From NCBI GenBank assembly GCA_030407085.1, contig CM059587.1:30663001-30727000 (forward strand): a DNA stretch of 64,000 nt. Direction: 5' to 3'. The notes beneath the pieces are model-generated. The model was not told the DNA's origin and made no database searches. It worked only from the letters and a program-made list of their open reading frames with translations. This DNA is from Trichopria drosophilae (taxonomy: Eukaryota > Arthropoda > Insecta > Hymenoptera > Diapriidae). Below, piece after piece: positions 10,836 through 22,654 of the stretch. The translations under genes were made by a program, and so were the position numbers. How positions within the stretch are numbered: position 1 is the stretch's first letter; every line of letters starts with the position of its first letter.

Positions 10836-12149
10836 AGGGTAGATGGGGGTATAGTCAGCCACTTACTAGAGGGACTCTACCACTTATGGACGAAGTCCCG
10901 CATTTTTTTATTTTTTTTAGTTTTTAAATGTGCAAAATAATTCGCCCTGTTAAGTCCGCTACGCGCGACTCCACCGTCGAAAAAATAAACTACTGAGAGG
11001 GGGATATGTATGTGACACTATTTATATGGGGAAACGGGCTTATTTTGCGAATAACTTTTCCAAATGTCATTTTTCAGCAAACTGATATTTCCAAATTACT
11101 TTTAGTCTTTGAAATGCCGTACGATAAAACAGTAATATCAACCGAAAAATGTCTGTAAAGCTATTCGCAAAATAAGCCCGTTTTCCCTTATGATTAGTGT
11201 CACATACCCCCATATCTCAGTAGTTAATTTTGTCGCCGGTGGGGTCGCACACAGCAGAACTTAATAGAGTCCCTCTTACTATAGAGGGACTCTAAACTTA
11301 ACATGGCGAATACGCGCACTCGGCTAGAAATGCAGCTTCGTGAGCGGCAATACCCAAATGCCGTTATTATTATGCATTTTTATAGATGACAAACCAACCG
11401 GCCCATAATTGTGACAATGGGATCTTATAGGAAAATATACGAGCTTTCATTTGAGCCTGTTTAAAAAAATATTTAAAACGTCCAAGTTTGAGAAAAATCG
11501 ATTTCTATTTTTAAACTAAAAAATCATTTTAGTTATCAGAAAGTGCATAAGAAGACAAATAAAATCCACTAATAATTTTTTTCTTTCTTGGAAACAGAAC
11601 TTCAGAATCAAGCGTTTAATGCGAAATACCCAAAAAGTATAATCTTCTCAGTTGCTCGTTTGGCATGGAATGCCCCCTGTGTACTTCACACGCATTGGCC
11701 ATGTATAATTATATTTCGTTATTTTTCAAAATAAATAGAAAAAAAAACAAGAAAACCATGAATGCTGCAGTGGTCGGCCACCGTGGAATGGAATTTTTTT
11801 ATTTATTGCTGTAAGGTATCCTTCTAATTCGTAATTAACCAAATTAATAGTAATCCATTGTTCGGAATTTCGCAACTTTGTAACTTCCGAAAAAGTTGTT
11901 TCTAAAAGAAATTATTACTTTCATACGAAAGATATGAGAAAACGGAGACTTTTGCCATAAAATGGGGCTATCCGTATATGAGTTAAAATTATCTAGTGGC
12001 TACTAGTACCATGTGTGATATAATACCAATTACGTACGTCAGCACCCTACCCGTTTCGTAAAAATTACTGACATAATTTGAAATTTATATCAAAAACCAA
12101 AATGTGTGACCGACTATTGGGGCCAGCCGACATTACCCTCACTTACCCT
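10836..12149. mobile_element. TIR element B, copy 1 (AGGGTARRTGRGGGTA ends)
   Basis: The left end is agggtagatgggggtatagt. The right end read inward is agggtaagtgagggtaatgt. A second copy in the opposite orientation lies at 38210-39110 in the CHCHD2 intron and shares internal sequence (for example ggccatgtataattatattt). The flanks suggest a TA target. This copy has a foldback inserted near its left end. No transposase remains. Confidence 0.8.
10950..11264. mobile_element. Foldback MITE nested in element B copy 1
   Basis: The two halves are reverse complements. The left half has ttaagtccgctacgcgcgac and aaacgggcttattttgcgaa. The right half has ttcgcaaaataagcccgttt and gcacacagcagaacttaa. Just outside, the word agagggactcta occurs three times, including a head-to-head pair at 11267-11294. 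This suggests a further small element or target repeat at the insertion point. Confidence 0.75.
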
Positions 12150-12150
12150 A

Positions 12151-12639
12151 TACAGTAGTCCTCCCCTTATTCTAATTTCCCATTCTAATGTCTTCCCTTA
12201 TTCTAATTTCTTCTCTTCTCCTATTCTAATATTTCCCCTCGCGCGTTCTCCCCACTGACGTGTGTTGACGTGTGGATTTTTTAAATACAAATAACGGCGC
12301 ATGCGCAACAAAAGAAAGAGAGACAAAAGTGAGACTGCAAATCTAAGTACAGTAGTCCTTCTCTTATTCTAATTTGTCCAGTCAGGCAAGATGGCGACCT
12401 TCTTCTCTTATTCTAATTTTCTCCTCTCTGCCACTAAACGTTTGCTGTCTCGTTTTCCCTCTCTCTTTCTCTTTCGCAGAGCATGCACAGTTATACATGT
12501 CATATGTGCTTCTAAGGAAAGTAATAAGTGCGGTGGGGAGAACACGTGAGGGGAAATATTAGAATAGGAGAAGAGAAAAAATTAGAATAAGAGAAGAAGA
12601 TAGAATAAGGGAAATTAGAATAAGGGAAGGACTACTGTA
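12151..12639. mobile_element. MITE C1 (TACAGTAGTCC ends), interleaved with C2
   Basis: The ends are tacagtagtcctccccttat and its inverted counterpart at 12639. They are followed by matching arms of about 110 bp rich in cttattctaatt and ending near cgcgttctcccc/ggggagaacacg. The TA-type ends and pyrimidine-rich TIRs recall pogo/Tc1-like MITEs, but that class is inferred only. C1 overlaps C2 in an interlocked order. Confidence 0.75.
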
Positions 12640-12726
12640 GTGGGGGAGAGGGGAAAATTAGAATAAGGGAAGAAGGCCGCCATTTTGCATGATTGGACAA
12701 ATTAGAATAAGGGAAGGACTACTGTA
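12349..12726. mobile_element. MITE C2 (TACAGTAGTCC ends), interleaved with C1
   Basis: The left arm starts tacagtagtccttctcttat and includes ttgtccagtcaggcaagatg. The right arm, ending at 12726, is its reverse complement with a few mismatches (cattttgcatgattggacaa). The left arm lies inside C1 and the right arm outside it, so the pair is interlocked, not nested. A third family member is at 60574-60812. Confidence 0.75.
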
Positions 12727-12832
12727 CTTCCTCGACGAAAAATTTAATTTCTAACTAAAGTTATGCAATCCATAAGAATTTCCCCTAGCGAGCTGACTTC
12801 ACAGGGGTAATTCCCCCAGTGATTTTACACCG

Positions 12833-13309
12833 GCATTTTTTACAGTGTACAAAAGCACCTTAAAGGTGAGACTAAAAGATGACTTTAAAAAGTTAACTAT
12901 CAGATAACCATTAGTCAAGCGCGTTTATTGGGTGTCGAGAATACACAAGTTGCCCTAGTTGTGCCATTGTGCCGTTCTTTTGCACTCACCCGTTATAAGA
13001 ACGCCGTTCTACTATGTACTACAGACTGTATTGTTACATGTAATTGATTTGATAAATTATTAATTATGCATTATTGACATTCACTTGTGTTTCTAAATAC
13101 GCAGAAATCTCCAGAACATTTAATCTGCATACGGATTATTTAATATATTATCTTACATGATTTAAGTGTTAACAATCTTTAGACATGTTAGTATACAAAA
13201 ATGTCCTGCGTTTATTAAACAACCTCTAATGTTTCAAATGTACGTGTTTTAGAATTAAAAAATTGTAATAAATAAATATACTGCTGCTGAAGAATCAGTG
13301 ATATCAACA
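12833..13309. other. Upstream region of the small gene at 13310
   Basis: AT-rich sequence with no named element. It presumably holds the promoter and 5' UTR of the downstream gene, but no clear TATA or initiator could be fixed. Confidence 0.35.
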
Positions 13310-13721
13310 ATGGAGAAAGAGTGAGTGTATTAAATAAAATAGGCCTTACTGTTGTTAATAAATATTTTCATTTAGACATCAATGTATTATAATAAAATAT
13401 TGTTTGCTTCAACTATTACATTCCATTTTTGAATCGATTTGTTATAGTATTGCAACACGACGATCTCATCACTTAAATCCTGAATATCCTGAAGATTCTG
13501 ATATAACGATGTCAGGATATGAAGAGGCTCTTCTGGCTTTGCAGAGAAATCGCATTTTTCATCAAATGCGAATGGATGAAGAAAAGCATAAAAAAAAAAT
13601 GGATGTCTTAGAAACAGAAAAGAAATATTGGGAATCAAAGCGAACTCAATTATCTGATGACAGCTCGAAATCGAGTGACAGTCAAGCTGTTAAAAATGTT
13701 CAAAATGTTCAAAATACGTAA
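13310..13721 (+). CDS. Hypothetical small charged/coiled-coil protein, two exons
   Basis: The model joins exon 13310-13320 (ATG plus eight bases, donor gtgagt) to exon 13448-13721 (acceptor ttatag). The 285-nt CDS encodes 94 residues starting MEKDIATRRSHHLNPEYPED. Residues about 28-70 are highly charged and probably helical (LALQRNRIFHQMRMDEEKHK, then KKYWESKR). The tail is Ser/Asp/Asn rich. I do not recognise the family. Support comes from good splice sites, conserved phase, lower AT bias than its flanks, and an AATAAA at 13842. The last codons coincide with a GTAAGA donor-like site, so a longer isoform with a further exon is possible. Confidence 0.5.
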
Positions 13722-14089
13722 GATTTTTCAGTCCTGACGACTAATACAGGAACATTGATATTTTCAATTTTTTCTGCACGAAATTGTATATTTTTATTTT
13801 TTTTTTTTGTAACATAAAGTTTTCTTCTTATTTTTCAAAAGAATAAATGAAATGTTAAAAAATACAGTCAATTACATGGATAATTTATTATAACCTTCAC
13901 TTTTTTTATGTAGAAGACTATAGGAAATACTGAAATTGAAGCAGCAAAAAAAAACTACCCTTACTTTATATTTAATTATATTTATGAGTTTTCATTTTTA
14001 TAACTTAGCACTCAGCGGTACCACAGAGAATAACATAAAGTTCATGGTTTAAATAAACATCTTTTAATACCAGACTTCAATTTTAGAGG

Positions 14090-14123
<34 letters not shown>

Positions 14124-15308
14124 ATCCTAAAGAAAAATTAATTTTGACTAATTTTTTTTAATCACCCTTTGTACACTAACTTCAAATGCTTAACTGAATT
14201 AGTAAGTTCGAAATAATAAGTTTGTTAATTGTGAGCTACTTAATCTTTAAACATTTTTTATCGTGAAACTGTTCACATTTGTTGTTATCGGAAATAAAAA
14301 TCTAATTGTATTTGTAAATGAAGAAGTTGTTTTAAACCTAGAATAATTAAAAATACTATTAAAAAATGTATTTTATCTAATGTTTCAAAGTAATATTTTT
14401 ATAAATAATTCAATGATAAAGCTTTAGGTCTATTAGACAAATGTTTTTCATTACAAACGTCTACAATTGAAATGTAACATTGTGATTTGTTAAAATAAAT
14501 ATCTCTGTATGCACAAGAATTATGAGGAGTCCTGTTTTTTAATCCATATTTATTATTGTAAAAGTAATTATTTCATGCCTTGTTTCAAAAAAGGGGACAT
14601 TGTCTCATAATAGGAGAATGTTATGCAAAGAAGAAATTTTGGGAAAATAGATCATCTTTTTTAGATGACGCATCATCAGTCGGAGTTTCTTCTTCCAATT
14701 TATTACTTTTGGAGTCTTACATTTAATGCATTTTCATTTTCAAAAGGGCTAAAGTGAAAACGATGTAACAAAAAAAAAATCTTTCTATATTAATAACATT
14801 TTCTCACTTCAATATTGCATTGTCATCATAAATGATTTTTTAATTCCCAAAATATCATGAAATGTATCTAAATTATTTTTAACGTTATTATTTTTCAGTA
14901 AGAATGCCAAAGAAAACCTTTTCAGGAAAAAAAAAATCATTTTTTTACCAAAAAATATGTTTCAAAAATAGTCAAATTTGGAATTTTGTGATTAAAATTT
15001 CTTTTTAATAGAAAAAAACATTTTCTAAAAAATTACGGATAAATTTTAAAATCTTTCGTTTTTTTTTTTTTAAAAATCCTTCAAAAGTGGTCAAAAATTG
15101 TTTTGAGCCATTTTCTTTTATGACTATTCCTGGCGAAAAATTATTTTAAAAATATTTTTGTTGAATTTTTAAATAAATTCCTTCATGTAGCTGAAAGTGT
15201 TGTCGCAGTCTCCCCTTAAGCAAAAACACAGCCCTTAATGCAATCTTTGAAATAGTATTATCATAAATAATGCATTATGTCTTTACGTTGTCCAAAAAAG
15301 TACATATA
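13722..15308. other. Intergenic AT-rich sequence with a 29-base A run
   Basis: It holds the 3' flank of the small gene and a poly-A run at about 14093-14121, which might mark an old retroposed insertion. Otherwise there are only AT-rich runs with no ORF pattern or clear element ends. Confidence 0.4.
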
Positions 15309-15945
15309 TTTATGAAGTTTTAAGGCTGTAGATGAACCAATCAGATGGTATTTTTTTTGCACTACTAATTTTTTAAATTTTCTCTAACGTTTGCTTCTAA
15401 AGCCAGAAACTCGCCTGGATTCATTAGAAGAATTGCCAATATGTCAGAGAAAATTTTAATTCGTAAAGATGGAAAGGATGGAATTTTTTACGAAACTGTT
15501 TTTTGGATTGTTCTCAATTTTCGAAAAAAATGGAGAATTGTTTCTCCTGGCCTAGTATGGCGCCACATGTCATCTCAATTATAATTATGATTGGATTGTT
15601 TCAAGATCTCAAAATTAATGATGCGAACTTGCGAGAGGGCGGGTAGCTCAGATGGAAAGAGCATTCTACCAGCAATAGAAAGGTCCCGGCCTGTCGAATC
15701 TCTCGAGTTCGGCCCTCCATTTTTTTCAAAAATCGAGAACAATCCAAAAAACAGTTTCGTAAAAAATTCCATCCTTTTCATCTTTACGAATTAAAATTTT
15801 CTCTGACATATTTGCAATTCTTTTAATGAATCCAGGCGAGTTTCTGGCTTTAGAAGCAAACGTTAGAGAAAATTTAAAAAATTAGTAGTGCAAAAAAAAT
15901 ACCATCTGATTGGTTCATATATACAGCCTTAAATCTTCATATTTA
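15309..15945. mobile_element. Foldback element with a tRNA-like loop
   Basis: The left arm (15309-15533) and right arm (15717-15945) are nearly perfect reverse complements. Shared sequence includes aaccaatcagatggtatttt, cgtttgcttctaaagccaga and cgaaactgttttttggattg. The 183-bp loop is unrelated to the arms and contains a tRNA-like sequence. There is no coding content beyond ORFs that result from the symmetry. Confidence 0.85.
15635..15718 (+). other. Degenerate tRNA-like sequence in the foldback loop
   Basis: It has a box A match (tagctcagatgg), a paired D stem (gctc/gagc) and a perfect 5-bp anticodon stem (ttcta/tagaa). The 7-base loop is ccagcaa, giving a formal AGC (Ala) anticodon, but base 33 is C instead of T. 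The outer stem gagggc/gccctc pairs, while the T arm is degraded (gtcgaatc survives as a box B remnant). It is a tRNA pseudogene or SINE head, not a working tRNA. Confidence 0.5.
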
Positions 15946-16747
15946 GTAATAATTACTACGAAGTGAACCAAAAAACTTTAATGATACATATATTTATATT
16001 AAAGTTTCTGAATATGAAAACAAAAATGAACATGTATCATCCCACTGTTTTCTACCATTGTTTATTTTATTAGATGAAAATGCTAAGAAAATTTGCTTGT
16101 AGATAAGGAAAATGTCAAATAAAACCCAATTCAACATCGTGTTAACCTCATAATCTTTAATTTGTAATAATGGTTAAAATTTGTTTACAATAACAGTAAC
16201 ATATATTATAAAGTTTTTAACCAGATTATTCTCTTTATTAAGTAATAAAACGTAACACCCAATTTTCAACCATTTTAATACCGTGTTAATACCACGCATT
16301 GTAACAATGTATTCTTTTTTCATATCATGCATAAACTTTAAATGACGTAAACAGTATGATATAATTTTAAAAAGAATACTGATTAGTCAACATCTTATAT
16401 TAATATAGATTCGCTGTCAATGTTACGCTTGCATTTGTATAAAAATATAAAGTTAAAAAATGATCAGTCTCATGTACACGTTTACAAGAAATTTTGTACT
16501 TTAGAATTCTTTTCTCTAATGATAAAAATTTCATGTAATCTTTAATACTTATATCTCTAGAGAAACTTTGGTAAAAATATAAATATAATCTATTTTTTGA
16601 TCTGAGATCTGGTGGGTCAATAATTTAGTTTGCGATTGTACCCAAGCCAAATGTACTACTTTCTGTCGAAGAAACAGTCTTAATACCTATATTAAGTATC
16701 AGATCTTGCCAAAAGGCCACCTAACAAGAATAACATAATAACAAATG
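15946..16747. other. SMYD4 3' flank, nothing else recognised
   Basis: This AT-rich region downstream of the minus-strand gene would contain its 3' UTR. No second gene and no element ends were seen. Confidence 0.4.
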
Positions 16748-18972
16748 TTAACATTCCGAAATAATGATACAACTTCCGTATGCAGTCTTGAAAGCAGCAT
16801 GCAAGCTGGAAACTAAATGAACAATTTCAAGAGCTGGCGGTGTAATATACTTAAACAATGCCTCGATAAGTTGAGGCAATTCAGTCAGTAATAAAGAAAC
16901 TTGATCAATCGAGAAGTCAGTACGTGTGAAATAGTCTTGATACTTTGCCATGATATCTCTTACTTTTTGACTAATTTCATCGGAAGAATCAGAGTCCTGA
17001 AATATAATTAATTAAATTTACATTATAAAATATATTATCTGAAATGTAGAATGGTTTACCTCAAAAAAGTGAAATGTATATTTATATGGCCATTCTTCTA
17101 TGCATGGTTTGCAAGTGCACTTAAAGTTGTAGGCAATTCGTAAATAGTCCTGACGCTGAGATCGTGTCATATTGTAGTAAGTACAACCGTAGTTGTCAAA
17201 AATCTGGAATATTTATGTAAGTTACAAATTGTTACAAAATGTTGTATAGTTTTCAATTTAAGAAAGAAAAGTCTCCGACAGCGCTGGGTGCAAGAGGGTT
17301 AAAAAGAAAAGAAGAATTATTAAGAAGAGAAGCACTTTACCTGTTCACCTTTTTTAATTGGATAACGGGCGTACATAACTTTCTTGCAACCATCCATGAA
17401 AAAACCTGCTGCATTTGGATCACAACTATGGTTGAAAAGACTACAAAATGGCAAAATATGCCCACCCATAATGATATTGAAATTTTTATCAGGAAGACAT
17501 TTTTCCACCTGCAAAACGTATTATTTATAAAAATCAAATAAGGAAAGCTTTAACAAGTTATGATTGATGATATGGCATAAAACTTTGTGCGAGGACAATT
17601 GACGTACATTTTGAACGATAGTGCATAATGAATATAGATGTCGTATGAGAAGTGCTCCAATAAATAGAATGTCTTCATTCTTTATTAACGATTGCGTAGA
17701 TTTATTGGACCAATCTCCGAAGAAACTAGTATGAGCGGCATATGCATGTAAAGTTGTAACAACTTTTGACATTATTGTCATTTTTGTAATTCCATCATTT
17801 ATATCAACTTCTCTTACTTCTGGCAAAACACTATATAAACTTTTATATGATTCGCTTCGAAACACACCATCTTTTGAAAATCCCCTTGTTATAAAATCTA
17901 AAAAGTTATCCAAGACCACAGTTACCTATTGAATTTACAAATATGTAGTTAGCGATAATCTATTACCTTTAGAAATCTCGATATCTTCTATTAGTTTCTT
18001 CAATGCACCGATACTTCCAGCTTCTTTGACAGCTTGCACAATTATGCGCATACATACCCAGTCTATGTTAAACTCTACCATTTTAAACGAAATAACAGAA
18101 CATACGGTGCTAACAGTCCACGAATCGACCATTGCAAAGCACTCGACGTCATGATATTTATACCATGCCTCGAGTTTACAGTCTTCGGAACAGTAGACGG
18201 AATAAACGCATTGTCCACATGGTATACCTGCCCATAGTGGCTTTAAACAATGAGTACATAAAACGTACATCCCTTCTTGATGTAAACATTGATGATATGC
18301 TTTTTCTATGGCAAGTATTTCTCCAACTTTGATGTCACGAGTTGCGACTAAATGTCTACCAAACTTATTATTATATTGCAACGAAATTGCTGTAGAAGCA
18401 CAAGGAATTTCAGTCTGTGCTTCGAATATAGGATCTTCACGTTTTACTTTCTTTGGTTCGCAAAGGGGCCATCTTTCGACTTCTTCTACTACCCTTTGCA
18501 ATCTATTTTCAAGTTCGCTTCTTGCTGCATCACATAAATCAATTTGTTCGAGCCATTCTATAGCTTTTTCGCATGCCATACCAGCTCCATTCCGTCTTAA
18601 CGCAGCCAGACACTCGACTTTCCTGCAGTACAGTCTTAATCTGAATTCGTCACAAGTAGAAATATTGCAGGCTCTTTCTACGTCGTGAATACATTCTTCG
18701 TATTTTTGTAAATGAAACGACAAATTTGATCGGCTCTCGTATGCTAGAGACAGTTCTTCAGAGTAGTTAGGAGCCCAAGCGATGCTTTGAGTGTACAATT
18801 TACATACTTCTATATGTAATTGGATATCGTGCTTTTTTATGTCATACATACCATCCCCTTTAAGTCGATACATACTGGAAATTGCTGAATTCTTCGTTTG
18901 GCGTTTATAAAATAACGGATCATGATGTATTTCAAAAGCATCTTTTACCATATTTATCTCTTCTGTCAACAT
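16748..18972 (-). CDS. SMYD4: SET and MYND domain protein, SMYD4 type, five exons
   Basis: Minus-strand exons are 18972-17967, 17897-17608, 17508-17341, 17203-17060 and 16996-16748. The 1857-nt CDS encodes 618 residues, and every junction is GT-AG and in phase. Residues about 35-165 are TPR-like helices. A split SET domain starts around 195 (FGRHLVATRDIKVGEILAIE). A complete MYND zinc finger is at 239-278 (CTHC, CGQC, YCSEDC, HDVEC). The SET core NHSCDPNA is near 458, with post-SET cysteines CTCKPC near 517-522. This order, with TPRs before the domain, is that of SMYD4 proteins, a lysine methyltransferase-like family. The first intron is only 69 bp. A nearer AG at 17926 would break the frame, so the acceptor at 17898 is chosen, and it restores the family junction DFITRGFSKDGVF. 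Substrate is unknown. Confidence 0.9.
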
Positions 18973-19524
18973 TTCGCACGTAACAATTTCTACGCGATAT
19001 TCAATTACAATTATAACAAAAACTTGTATTTAAAATTTCTTTAACGTTATTTAAACTTCTTAATATTAATGCAACTCGTACTTGATATCATCAATGTCAT
19101 GTTTGAAACTTTTGAAATGGGGAAAACAAATTTTGTTGCATTTATATGTGGCTGACGTACCCTATATACATATGGCGCGCGTGCGTACTACATAACGCGA
19201 AGAGTGCACACATGCGCAACTGGTGCACACGTGTATGTGCATATGGACATATGGCAACCATACGAAACAGTTATGTATTTCGATATATCGATATCGATCA
19301 TAGATCCTGTACTTATTTCTTCGTGCTTCAATTATGCACGTTATGTGATGCTATCTTATGCACACACACCTTATGATTTCTTCAATTTGTTGAAAAATTC
19401 AAACCCGTTCACCTGCGTGAAGTTATCCAACCACTTTATCGAAATACAGAGACCAAACTGTGTGCAGAGATGAAAAACATAAATACAAATATTCAGAAAT
19501 CAGTAAACCTTCGGAAGAGGCACA
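18973..19524. other. SMYD4 upstream region
   Basis: Includes the likely minus-strand promoter and a stretch rich in alternating purine/pyrimidine words (gcacacatgcgcaac, tatcgatatcgatc) at 19190-19310. No gene was found. Confidence 0.4.
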
Positions 19525-22354
19525 CCCTGGCGAAAATCGGACACTCCGTTAAGTGTTCACGAATTGTGAAATTAAGCGCCCCACAAATGTCTCAAAAGTG
19601 TTCAAAGGGTGCATGAAAATGTAATCGAAGTGTGAATTTGAACATTTGAGGGTTCGTGTACACTTTAACGTAATTGTTTTCTTAAATGTACATAAAGCGT
19701 TCGTTAGATGTTTTTATCAATTTTAAAGCGTCCGTAAAGTATTCAATAAGCGTAAGATTTCATTAATGAGTATAAATCTAAATTAAGGCGTTCTCACTGA
19801 CTGTACTAGTGCGCACTAAAGACACCTGGACATCGAATTAACATTTATTGGCAACTTTCGACCTAAATAGTCCTTGCAAAAACAAAATTCCCCAAAAAAG
19901 ATGCCCAAAAGACACCTGGACAGTAAATAAAAATGTAACGTCCCACGCTGTAATTAGTTTCGGACTCAATACATTTGAACGTCCGTCAAATTGAAAATTG
20001 TGACATTGAATACATCAATGGAAATGTTACGAGATACTTAAAAATCCGATAACGAACATCCCCTAGTAGAGTCATCTTCATGACCAGAGGAAAGAAGATT
20101 CTGTAATGACAATCGGAGATTAAAATTGTTGCAGTTTGATGGATGATTCTTCGCACAAGATTCTTCACGTCAACTCAATGCAGTCGTATAGAAGATCTTC
20201 AGCAGAAGCTTTTTTTTATAAATACTCTGCATAGTGGTATCTGAATACAGACTGAATGCAGATTCTTATGTCTGGTAAAATGATACGTGATTCTCATACA
20301 GATGACTGGAAGAATCTATTAGCAAAATGTTAGTTTAGCTAGACTAGAATATTAAAGGAAATTCAGTCGATTGCTATTTCATAAGTTACTTAGAAATTTG
20401 TTTGAAAGCTGAAATTTATAATACTGACATACATACACGTATACACTAGGGTGTCCGTAAAAAAAATTGTTTTTTGGCTTACCGTTGGAAAAGTTTCTAA
20501 ATGATGCCTGAGTAAAGAAATTTCACTTTATTTGATATATAAATGAAGGTAAACGGTGCCAAAACCGCGATAAAGGGACGCTATTTTTTTCATTTTTTTT
20601 GTTATTTTTCCAATCTAACTCAGTCCTCTCTATACATAGCGTAAAATTACCTCGAAATTAGCTTGAAAAAGCCTACAATTTACTCCAATAACATTTTGCG
20701 ATTCGATAAAATTTAAACCTAAGAAATCGTCAAACTGAAAGAAATTTTGTCATCCCTCCTTGTGACAACCTCTGAAATTTTGTCAGATTTCGGGTATCAC
20801 TTACCGTTTTCGAAATATTTCAGAATTTTGAAAATTTACAAATTTTCAAAATCAGTTTGCATGTAAAGTATATTATAAAGTATATTATACACTAGAATAC
20901 CTGGAATGAAGATTCGGTATACAATTCATTTAAATTAATGATTAATAAATAACTTGAATGCCTAAGTTTAAGATACAGATTTTCAGATTCTCTTAAAATA
21001 ATCGACGTAATTAATTTTTTTATTCGTTTTAAGAAACATTCTTTTTAGTATAATATTCCAAAATGTGATATTGCAAAATTACATTTTAAACACTCCATGA
21101 TTGCACAAAAATTGTGCAAATAATTTGTGAAAAAAAACGTGAATTAAAAATTATTAATCGATTTTTCAAAATTCCGGCTATTTTCTACGCTATATATGTA
21201 TATGATCTCCTAGAATATTTTAAAGCAATTTGCCGATAATTTACCGTACTAAATGATTTTGTATTATCTTTTAAGGAGGTTCACCAGGTACCTATCGAGT
21301 CAAATATGGAACGGACGCCAATATGACTTCGGTGGTATGCTTCCTAAGACGTTGCCGTCCGTCAACATAACCAAAAATTACCCTTTTAGCTATTTGTTTA
21401 TTTTATTTCTCGTCTCTAAATGTAGGAAGAGACGTTTTTCTTTCTGCAAATAAAATCTCACAAATTTTTTTATCAGTAGTATAAATTTTACGAAAAACTC
21501 AATGTTAATTCAATACGAATTTCATGAATATATACATGTTCCCATAAAACTCAATGTTAAAGAATCGTGAACATTTTTATTAATTTCTCTGCTCTGAAGG
21601 TACCTAGGGGCTTGAAACTTTGCAGGCATTAATTTCTTTCATTGTTTAACCTACTATAATTTTTTCGTTAAATTCTCAATGTTAATTCTTTGACCTGGTG
21701 AACCTCCTTAAGTTCTGGTATTTTTTGTAAAAAAAAATCGAATCTTCATGATTTTGTACTGAAAAGTCCATGGTGACGCAGTATAGCAGACTGCATTCAA
21801 TAAGAGTTTCAATTGGTTATAGCGAAGATTCTTATTATAGGTTTTGACATATACCGTCGTATTAAGGTAGAGTTCATAACCATGAAGATTCTTCCCACAG
21901 ACTGCGATTTATTTTATAAAAGAAACCAAAGTTTTCCTTCAGAAAACAAAGCAAAGAAGATTCTGCAGTTAGTTAACACTTTCGATTGTTTAGGAAGGAT
22001 CTGACGGCATATCATCGCGCAAATTCGGACATACTCCATTTACAGTCTTCAGCAGATCTTCTCTCAGTCTACTTGCAGAATTCGATCATTTCTCTACTAT
22101 CATTGTACACTCTCAGGAAAGCTGCACAATTGACCCTTTATTACAACTGAATGAACACTTCCGTACACTTGAAAAAAAATTCATCCGAACATTTTTAGGA
22201 CATTCGATTGTCCAAATTCACACTTAGGTTACACTTTCGTTCTTTTAAATGTCATTTAAGAGTGCATAAAGTGTTCAAATACATTTTATGAATGTGTAAA
22301 ACGCTTCTGGGACACTTCATGGCCACTTCAAAGAGTGTCCCATTTTCACCAGGG
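19525..22354. mobile_element. TIR element D about 2.8 kb, word-repeat type
   Basis: The ends are ccctggcgaaaatcggacac at the left and, inverted, ccctggtgaaaatgggacac at the right. The next 250-300 bp of each side are built from variations of gtgttca/tgaacac, and then of gaagattct words (about 20150-20350 and 21730-22090). The middle contains a stretch starting ctagggtgtccgtaaaaa (about 20448) that looks like the end of another element, and a TTAA-flanked insertion at 21271-21711. No transposase ORF was found. Confidence 0.65.
21271..21711. mobile_element. TTAA-flanked MITE nested in element D
   Basis: Starts ttaaggaggttcaccaggt and ends acctggtgaacctccttaa, a perfect 19-bp inverted pair that includes TTAA at both ends. 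The 441-bp size, the absence of ORFs of note and the TTAA flanks point to a piggyBac- or Kolobok-type non-autonomous element. The two cannot be told apart here. Confidence 0.8.
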
Positions 22355-22654
22355 CATCCTCGCAAAAAAATGTTGGATATGACATTTTTAACGTATTTTG
22401 ATCTCCGGATTGCGAATATGACAACAAAAATTGGCGGACAGATGTACTGAAGCCGCTGTCTCGAAAAAATAGCCAAAAAAACGTGTTTTTTTTCAGTTTT
22501 TCGCATTTATTTTGAAACACATTAATCTGACAAAAAAATGTAGAGCACAAAATTCTCTACAAAAAAGTATTTATGCGTTTTTTTCTTAATACTAACGGTA
22601 AGCGATTAAATGAAGAGCGAAGTCGGGGAGAAAATTCGTCAGAACGCGTAATTA
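22355..22654. other. Short AT-rich stretch between elements
   Basis: No gene. It lies between the right end of element D and the palindrome, and may be part of an older element. Confidence 0.3.

Larger units (their letters stand above)
10549..12832. mobile_element. TIR element about 2.3 kb with other elements nested inside
   Basis: The terminal inverted repeats are about 110 bp long. The left copy contains cggtgtaatacaattccccc, ttcgctaggggaaa and ataactttagtt. The right end, read as its reverse complement, contains ccggtgtaaaat, ctcgctaggggaaa and ataactttagtt. The interior is almost wholly occupied by younger elements (10836-12149 and 12151-12726). No transposase was seen, so this is a non-autonomous host element. 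Confidence 0.75.

Noticed and set aside
15635..15718. Functional tRNA-Ala(AGC) gene
   Set aside because: The T arm is not paired, base 33 is C, and it lies in a mobile foldback, so it is called tRNA-like only.
15591..15794. 67-codon ORF across the foldback loop
   Set aside because: It runs through the tRNA-like loop and one hairpin arm, and an antisense ORF mirrors it. There is no protein signal.
17926..17966. 41-bp SMYD4 intron using the AG next to gtaactg
   Set aside because: It shifts the frame into a stop. The 69-bp intron ending at 17898 restores the phase and the expected family sequence.
18034..18688. Plus-strand ORFs of 61-126 codons
   Set aside because: They are antisense shadows of the SMYD4 first exon, whose frame is supported by the MYND and SET motifs.
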